Source: CAYFFZ01 sp049976505 (GTDB taxonomy: Archaea; Thermoproteota; Nitrososphaeria; Conexivisphaerales; UBA164). From it: a stretch of 64,000 bases of DNA. How positions within the stretch are numbered: the stretch's first letter is position 1; each line of letters starts with the position of its first letter. Shown in pieces: positions 59,165-64,000 of this stretch. The notes below the pieces were generated by a model, which did no database searches, was not told the DNA's origin, and was given only the letters and a program-made list of their open reading frames with translations. The translations under genes and the position numbers were made by a program. The stretch covers positions 62,001 to 126,000 of the forward strand of contig JBMFIC010000003.1 in assembly GCA_049976505.1 (NCBI GenBank), given 5' to 3'.

Positions 59165-62100
59165 ATGGAAGCTAAAAGCCCGCTTGCCGACTTCAAGACG
59201 CTTCAGAGCAGGCAGTGGGATAAATGGGAGAGGGCGAGAAAGCTGATAGAATCCCAGGACAGGCCCATGGTTACCTTTATCGAGGGCCCCCCGACCATGA
59301 ACGGGGAACCCCACATTGGGCACGTAAGGGGAAGGGTAATTAAGGATCTGTTCTACAGGATGGAGGTTCTTAAGGGGAACAAGGTTTTCTTCAGAGCAGG
59401 ATGGGATACTCAAGGACTGCCGGTTGAGCTCGAGGCCGAAAAGGAGCTAGGAATAACTGGAAACAAGTATCAGGTACTCAGCAGAATAGGTGAGGAGAAG
59501 CTCGTGCAGAAGTGCAAGGAGCTGATACATAAGTACAACGAGCTCTGGATAAAGGCGGATAGGGATCTTGGACTGATGTTTGACTACGAAAAGGCATACT
59601 GGACCTACAAGGACGAGTACATAGAGAGGGAGTGGAAGATAATAAAGGCTGCCTATGAAAAGGGCCTCCTCTATGAGGATTACAGGGTCGTTGCCTACTG
59701 TCCTAGCTGTCAGACGAGCCTGAGCAACAGCGAGGTGGCCCTCGGCTACAAGGAGGAGACAGATCCCAGTCTCTACTACAAGGTTAAGCTGGTTGACGAG
59801 GACGTCTATCTCATAGTCTGGACCACGATGCCGTTTACCATTGTTACGGATGAAGCTGTTGCGGTAAACCCAAAGGAGGACTACGTAATTCTGAGCGTTA
59901 ACGGAGAAAAATGGATAGTTGGCTCCACCTCTCTAAGCCAGTTCACCAAGGAGACAGGAATTAAGGGGGAGGTGATAGGGCATGTATCCGGTTCGGAGCT
60001 TGAGGGCAGGAGGTACATACCTCCGCTCAGGGAGTTCATTCCTGAGCAGGAGCGCATGTTCGAGAAAAAACTGGCGCACTATGTTTTTGCCGAGGAATTC
60101 GTAGATGTAACAACAGGAACTGGAATAGTGCACCTCAGCCCAGCTAACGGGGAGGAGGACTTTGAAGTAGGAAAGAGAAGAGGTCTGCCTATATTCAACC
60201 CGATAGACGATCAGGTTAGGTTCACAGAACAGGCTGGAAAGTACGCCGGAATGTTCGTCAGAGATGCCGACGATGTTATAGCGAAGGATCTTCAGAGCAA
60301 GGGCCTGCTTGTTAAGTACGGCAAAATAAGGCACATGTATCCAACCTGCTGGAGATCAGGACATAAGCTTGTCTTTGTTGCGAGAAGGGAGTACTTCTAC
60401 GACATTCCCAAGATTGCGGATCAGGCATATGAGGAGGCCTCTAAGGTTCAATACTATTACGAGCAACCGCGCAACAGGTTCCTCGAGATAATAAAGGAGA
60501 AAAAGCCCTGGTGCATAAGCAGGGAAAGAGTCTGGGGAACGCCTCTTCCTATCTGGGTCTGCAGAAAATGTGGCAACAAGATATACCTCTTCAGCAGGGA
60601 GGAGATTATAAAAAGCGCCTTGAGGCTTCCCGATGGAGAGAACTTTGAGCTACACAAGCCATGGATAGACAGGGTTGTTGTGAGGTGTCCGAAGTGCGGT
60701 GGAGAGGCGTACAGGGAGCCGTTCGTGCTCGATACATGGCACAACAGCGGTGCAGCGCCATATGCCTCTCTTACGGATGAAGAGTACAGCAAGATCGTTC
60801 CAGTCACCTTCCTTACGGAGGGCATAGATCAGACAAGAGGATGGGCCTACACGCTTCTTATGGAGGGCGTTATACTGAATGGCCGTTCACCTTACAGAGC
60901 CTTCCTTTTTACTGGACATGTGGTTGACGAAAAAGGCGAAAAGATGAGCAAAAGCAAGGGAAACGTGGTCTATGCCAGGGAGCTTTTCGATATGTATCCG
61001 GCTGACCTCATCAGATTCTACCTTATGTGGAAGGCCAGCCCAATAGACGTTCTGAGCTTTGACAGAAAGGAGATGATGGAGAGACCATTCCAGGTCCTCA
61101 ACACGCTATACAACCTTCACGTTTACTACAAGATAAATGCAGGATACGATGGCTACGTATGGAGCGATGAAGCTAGGGGAGAGCTCACGGAGAAGGAGCG
61201 GTGGATTCTGGCTCTGTTTGAGAGGACTAAGAGAGATTACTACGATGCCTATGAGAAGAAAAGGCTGAACGAGATGGCCAGGATTCTCGAGAACTTTATC
61301 ATAGAGCAGCTGAGCCAGAGATATATACCCTCCATCAGAAACGAGCTCTGGAATGACAGCCCTGAGACGGCAAGCAGAAGGTCAGGAATCTACTGGACGA
61401 TAGGGAAGATACTGAGGGAGCTGGACATAATTCTGCACCCTCTCTCCCCATATATCACGGATTACCTTTACGAGGATGTCTTTGGTCATAAGGACTCAGT
61501 GCTTCTTGAGAGGCTGCCGGGAGTCGACGAGAGCCTGATAGATGAAGCCCTGATAAGGAAGTACGATGAAGTATGGGAGATAATCTCACTTATAAACAAC
61601 GCTAGGATGAAGGCAAAGATTAAGAGGCGCTGGCCTCTAAGCGAGGTGTTGGTGTACACTTCTGAAAAGCTTGAGCCAGGAGTCCTGGACCTTGTTTCGA
61701 GTCTGGCCAACGTTAAAAGCGTGAGACAGGTGTCAGGTCTTGATAGTTTGCCCATAAACGTTTCAATAAGGCCCATAGCAGGGGAGATCGGCAAAGCATT
61801 CAGGAAGGACTCTCCACGAGTTATGACGCTCGTTCAGAACAGCGATCCAATCAGCGTGGCAAAACAGATAATGGAATCCGGATACGTGGAGCTCGAAGGG
61901 TTCAGGATCCCTTATCAGGCAATCGAAATCCAGATTTCAGCAAAGGAGGGCTATGAAGTTTCCTGGAGGAGAGGCGTAGTGGTGGTCCTTAACCTCCGCA
62001 GGGAGAAGGACCTTATAGAGGAGGGATACCTGAAGGACGTGGCAAGAAGGATCCAGTACGCAAGAAAACAGAAGGGGTACAACCCAACCCAGATTCTTGA

Positions 62101-62275
62101 AAGCGCCGAGCTTTACATTGAGGATGTGGAAGTTGCTGACGTAGTCTCAAGGAAGGTGCAGGAGCTGTCCTACCTGACAAGGGTAAAGAGCTTCAGCATA
62201 AACGTCGGAAAGCCCAAGACCGAAGGCTTTCTGGAGTTTGAGCTGGACGATAAGAAGATCTACGTTAAGCTCTAA
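59165..62275 (+). CDS. ileS: Isoleucyl-tRNA synthetase
   Basis: 1036 residues, archaeal/eukaryotic type. GEPHIGHVRGRVIKD (HIGH) near 43, CP1 editing domain with TTMPFTIVTDEAVAVNP, CPSCQTSLSNSEVALGY, FVLDTWHNSGAAPYA, LTEGIDQTRGWAYTLL, EKMSKSKGN (KMSKS) near 595, zinc ligands in CRKCGNK and CPKCGGE, and a long C-terminal domain. ATG 59165 follows a TATA-like AGCTTTTATATAG about 28 nt upstream. An IS-end-like hairpin lies in the leader. Confidence 0.95.
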   Translation: MEAKSPLADFKTLQSRQWDKWERARKLIESQDRPMVTFIEGPPTMNGEPHIGHVRGRVIKDLFYRMEVLKGNKVFFRAGWDTQGLPVELEAEKELGITGNKYQVLSRIGEEKLVQKCKELIHKYNELWIKADRDLGLMFDYEKAYWTYKDEYIEREWKIIKAAYEKGLLYEDYRVVAYCPSCQTSLSNSEVALGYKEETDPSLYYKVKLVDEDVYLIVWTTMPFTIVTDEAVAVNPKEDYVILSVNGEKWIVGSTSLSQFTKETGIKGEVIGHVSGSELEGRRYIPPLREFIPEQERMFEKKLAHYVFAEEFVDVTTGTGIVHLSPANGEEDFEVGKRRGLPIFNPIDDQVRFTEQAGKYAGMFVRDADDVIAKDLQSKGLLVKYGKIRHMYPTCWRSGHKLVFVARREYFYDIPKIADQAYEEASKVQYYYEQPRNRFLEIIKEKKPWCISRERVWGTPLPIWVCRKCGNKIYLFSREEIIKSALRLPDGENFELHKPWIDRVVVRCPKCGGEAYREPFVLDTWHNSGAAPYASLTDEEYSKIVPVTFLTEGIDQTRGWAYTLLMEGVILNGRSPYRAFLFTGHVVDEKGEKMSKSKGNVVYARELFDMYPADLIRFYLMWKASPIDVLSFDRKEMMERPFQVLNTLYNLHVYYKINAGYDGYVWSDEARGELTEKERWILALFERTKRDYYDAYEKKRLNEMARILENFIIEQLSQRYIPSIRNELWNDSPETASRRSGIYWTIGKILRELDIILHPLSPYITDYLYEDVFGHKDSVLLERLPGVDESLIDEALIRKYDEVWEIISLINNARMKAKIKRRWPLSEVLVYTSEKLEPGVLDLVSSLANVKSVRQVSGLDSLPINVSIRPIAGEIGKAFRKDSPRVMTLVQNSDPISVAKQIMESGYVELEGFRIPYQAIEIQISAKEGYEVSWRRGVVVVLNLRREKDLIEEGYLKDVARRIQYARKQKGYNPTQILESAELYIEDVEVADVVSRKVQELSYLTRVKSFSINVGKPKTEGFLEFELDDKKIYVKL

Positions 62276-62315
62276 ATTCGTTAAGCTTTTTACTAACCCT
62301 TTGCAATCTATAGAT

Positions 62316-63395
62316 ATGAAATTTGTCCTTAAGTGCACCAAGTGCGGCAAAGAGTATCCACCTGATTTAGCTTGGCCTCGATGCACAAGCTGCGGAGGGA
62401 TTCTGGAGGTTTCATACGATTATAACACTTTGGATCTCCCTTCAGACTACAGGACGCAGTTTGTGAAGCAGTGGAAGTACAGACCATTCATGCCGATTAC
62501 AAGGAAAAGACCTGTAACAGCTGGAGAGGGGGGCACTAGACTTAAGAAAGTGGGCTCATCGCCAGATATATACCTCAAGATAGAGCTCGACAACCCAACC
62601 AAGTCATTTAAGGATCGAGGCTCAACAGTGGAAATAACGAGGGCTCTGGAGCTGGGCTTCAGCAAAGTCGTAGTGGCATCAACTGGGAACATGGCTCTCT
62701 CAGTATCGGCGTACTCAGAGATCGCCGGAATAGAAGCGATAACCTTCGTAGGATCCGGCGCAAACAGGAACAAGATAGATATGATAAGGAACAAGGGCGG
62801 AAAGATCGTTGAGGTGGATGGGGACTTCAACGATGCGCTCGTTGAAGCTGAGAAGTTCGCAAAGAAGTCCGGAGCCTTTCTTGTAGGGGATTACCTCTAC
62901 AGAAAGGAGGGCCAGAAGGGCGTCATCTTCGAAGTCATGGACCAGCTTTCATATAACGTCCCCGATTACGTTTTTGTCCCCGTGGGCAACGGGACGCTTA
63001 TATCGGCTACGTTCAAAGGCGTTTATGAGTACAAGCTAGCTGGCCTGATTGACAGGTACCCAAAGATCATAGCGGTCCAAGCAAGAGGCGCAGATCCAAT
63101 ATACAGGTACTACAGAACCGGCGTCCTTAGAAAGGTCAGCATAAAAACCAAGGCAGATGCAATAGCAGTTGGACTTCCAACGTATGCGGATCAGGCAATA
63201 GAGGCCGTAAAGGGCACGGGAGGCGAGGTTATAACCGTTGGTGAGAAGGAGATGCTCTCAGCGGTTAAGAGAATCTACAGGGATGCGCAGGTATGTGCAG
63301 AGCTTGGAGGCGCTGCCGCCTATGCTGGTCTTCTTACATACGATCTGCCACGCGACGCGACCGCCGTCGCGCTAGTTACTGGCGGAAACATCTAG
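62316..63395 (+). CDS. thrC: Threonine synthase
   Basis: 359 residues. PLP enzyme converting O-phosphohomoserine to threonine. N-terminal zinc-ribbon-like CTKCGKEYPPDLAWPRCTSCGGILEV, PLP Lys in DNPTKSFKDRGS near 110, ASTGNMALSVSAY, the phosphate loop in PVGNGTLISATFKG and C-terminal ALVTGGNI. Start at ATG 62316; the longer in-frame start at 62238 would lie inside ileS. The stop shares CTAG with the hisS stop. Confidence 0.92.
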   Translation: MKFVLKCTKCGKEYPPDLAWPRCTSCGGILEVSYDYNTLDLPSDYRTQFVKQWKYRPFMPITRKRPVTAGEGGTRLKKVGSSPDIYLKIELDNPTKSFKDRGSTVEITRALELGFSKVVVASTGNMALSVSAYSEIAGIEAITFVGSGANRNKIDMIRNKGGKIVEVDGDFNDALVEAEKFAKKSGAFLVGDYLYRKEGQKGVIFEVMDQLSYNVPDYVFVPVGNGTLISATFKGVYEYKLAGLIDRYPKIIAVQARGADPIYRYYRTGVLRKVSIKTKADAIAVGLPTYADQAIEAVKGTGGEVITVGEKEMLSAVKRIYRDAQVCAELGGAAAYAGLLTYDLPRDATAVALVTGGNI

Positions 63396-64000
63396 GGTCT
63401 TAAAACGTTTTGAACCTCCTGCAATAACGAGCTTAATGGCAGCTCCTTTTCCTCCCTAGTCCTCATGATCTTCATCTTAAGCTTTCCCTCTGAAAGCTCG
63501 CGCGGGAGGACTAGAACGGCAACTTCAGCTCCGTTTCTCTCCGCCTCAGCAAGCTGCTCATTAAGCCTCGACTTTCTGGCCAGCTCAGCCGTAACTCCAG
63601 ACGACCTGAGCGTTTCTGCAACCTTCAACGCCTGGCCTTTCAGTTCCCCTGTATAAACCACATAAACAACGCGAGGTCTTTCTGGCACCTTGGAGCTTGC
63701 GAGAAGAAGCCTGTCAACGCCTCCTGCAACGCCCAACGCCTTGAGGTCGGGCCTCCCAAAGACGGCAGGAAGCACGTCATAGCCTCCTCCGCCAGCTACA
63801 GCACCCAGGTCCTGCTGTCCGGCCGCGTACGCTTCATATACAATGTCTGTATAGTAGTCCAGTCCCCTGACTATTCTGAAGCTCACCTCTGCAGGCACCC
63901 CCATGTCCCTCAGCAGGTCTCTTAGGCGCAAAAGATCCTCCCTTATGAAACCTTTTACTATGTCGGAGTCCTCGTCAGCAGATGAGATGTCTAGAACGCT
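63392..64000 (-). CDS. hisS: Histidyl-tRNA synthetase, C-terminal part (runs off the window)
   Basis: The last 202 residues of a class II synthetase. RIVRGLDYYTDIVYEAY is the histidine A/motif signature, followed by VAGGGGYDVLPAVFG, and ALGVAGGVDRLLLAS is motif 3. The anticodon domain ends the protein (VVYVVYTGELKGQALKVAETLRSSGVTAEL). The frame stays open to the window edge; codons upstream read as DLLRLRDLLRDM. The 5' part is missing only because the window ends. Confidence 0.92.
   Translation of the reverse strand, partial: SVLDISSADEDSDIVKGFIREDLLRLRDLLRDMGVPAEVSFRIVRGLDYYTDIVYEAYAAGQQDLGAVAGGGGYDVLPAVFGRPDLKALGVAGGVDRLLLASSKVPERPRVVYVVYTGELKGQALKVAETLRSSGVTAELARKSRLNEQLAEAERNGAEVAVLVLPRELSEGKLKMKIMRTREEKELPLSSLLQEVQNVLRP

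Noticed and set aside
1..64000. CRISPR arrays, rRNA genes, prophage or integrase genes
   Set aside because: No regularly spaced direct repeats, no rRNA sequence and no phage-type proteins were seen.

Overview
The window is archaeal chromosomal DNA, most likely from a thermophilic, probably acidophilic, aerobic heterotroph. Archaeal markers are Rpo11, TFS, aEF1-beta, a Taw1-type tRNA wyosine enzyme, a threonyl-tRNA synthetase with the archaeal editing domain, a COG1325 exosome-associated protein and an archaeal RNase P RNA. The tRNAs and RNase P RNA are much more GC-rich than the coding DNA, as expected of a thermophile. A P-type proton-pump-like ATPase suggests life in acid. First genes of transcription units often have a TATA box about 25-30 nt before the start codon (leaderless), and many start with GTG or TTG. 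Genes inside operons often carry GGAGGTG-like sites. A large Sulfolobus-type malate synthase and a Sulfolobus-type MTA phosphorylase point to the Thermoproteota/TACK side, but classical SdhC/SdhD anchors argue against Sulfolobales. I cannot place it further. A 10-N gap shows that the sequence comes from a scaffolded draft assembly.

Layout. 0-4.4 kb: two divergent APC-family permeases, the second split by a TnpB-only IS200/IS605-type element, then an AIM24-like gene broken by an in-frame UAG. 4.4-9.1 kb: a DUF4382 protein, haem O synthase, tRNA-Val, a UPF0282 hydrolase, a DUF998 membrane protein, a hotdog thioesterase and an MFS transporter. 9.2-13.1 kb: malate synthase and a glyoxylate aminotransferase, both acting on glyoxylate. 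13.1-25.3 kb: a fatty-acid degradation block with a five-gene beta-oxidation operon (SCP2, hydroxyacyl-CoA dehydrogenase/hydratase fusion, thiolase, two acyl-CoA dehydrogenases), both ETF subunits, a membrane ETF:quinone oxidoreductase candidate, an SDR and an acyl-CoA synthetase. 25.5-31.2 kb: a YeeE/YedE transporter, Rpo11-TFS, a gamma-glutamyltransferase-like enzyme, a second TnpB element and the exosome-associated protein. 31.2-51 kb: central metabolism (aconitase, isocitrate dehydrogenase, malate dehydrogenase, a four-subunit 2-oxoacid:ferredoxin oxidoreductase, SdhABCD, SucCD) mixed with metG, RNase P RNA, taw1, pheT, aEF1-beta and moaC. 51-64 kb: thrS, MTA phosphorylase and MtnA (methionine salvage), tRNA-Arg, a macro-domain protein, a P-type ATPase, ileS, threonine synthase and the 3' part of hisS.

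Together the genes describe oxidation of imported organic acids and fatty acids. Acyl-CoAs are shortened by the beta-oxidation operon, with electrons passing through ETF to the quinone pool. Acetyl-CoA can enter the TCA cycle or, through malate synthase, a glyoxylate route. Citrate synthase, fumarase and isocitrate lyase are not in this window. The least ordinary parts are the TnpB elements (intact ends, an apparently altered RuvC active site, a reconstructable insertion site), a structured remnant resembling their ends before ileS, an acyl-CoA dehydrogenase pair in which one member lacks the catalytic glutamate, and repeated convergent gene pairs whose stop codons share the same four bases. 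No CRISPR array or rRNA gene was seen.
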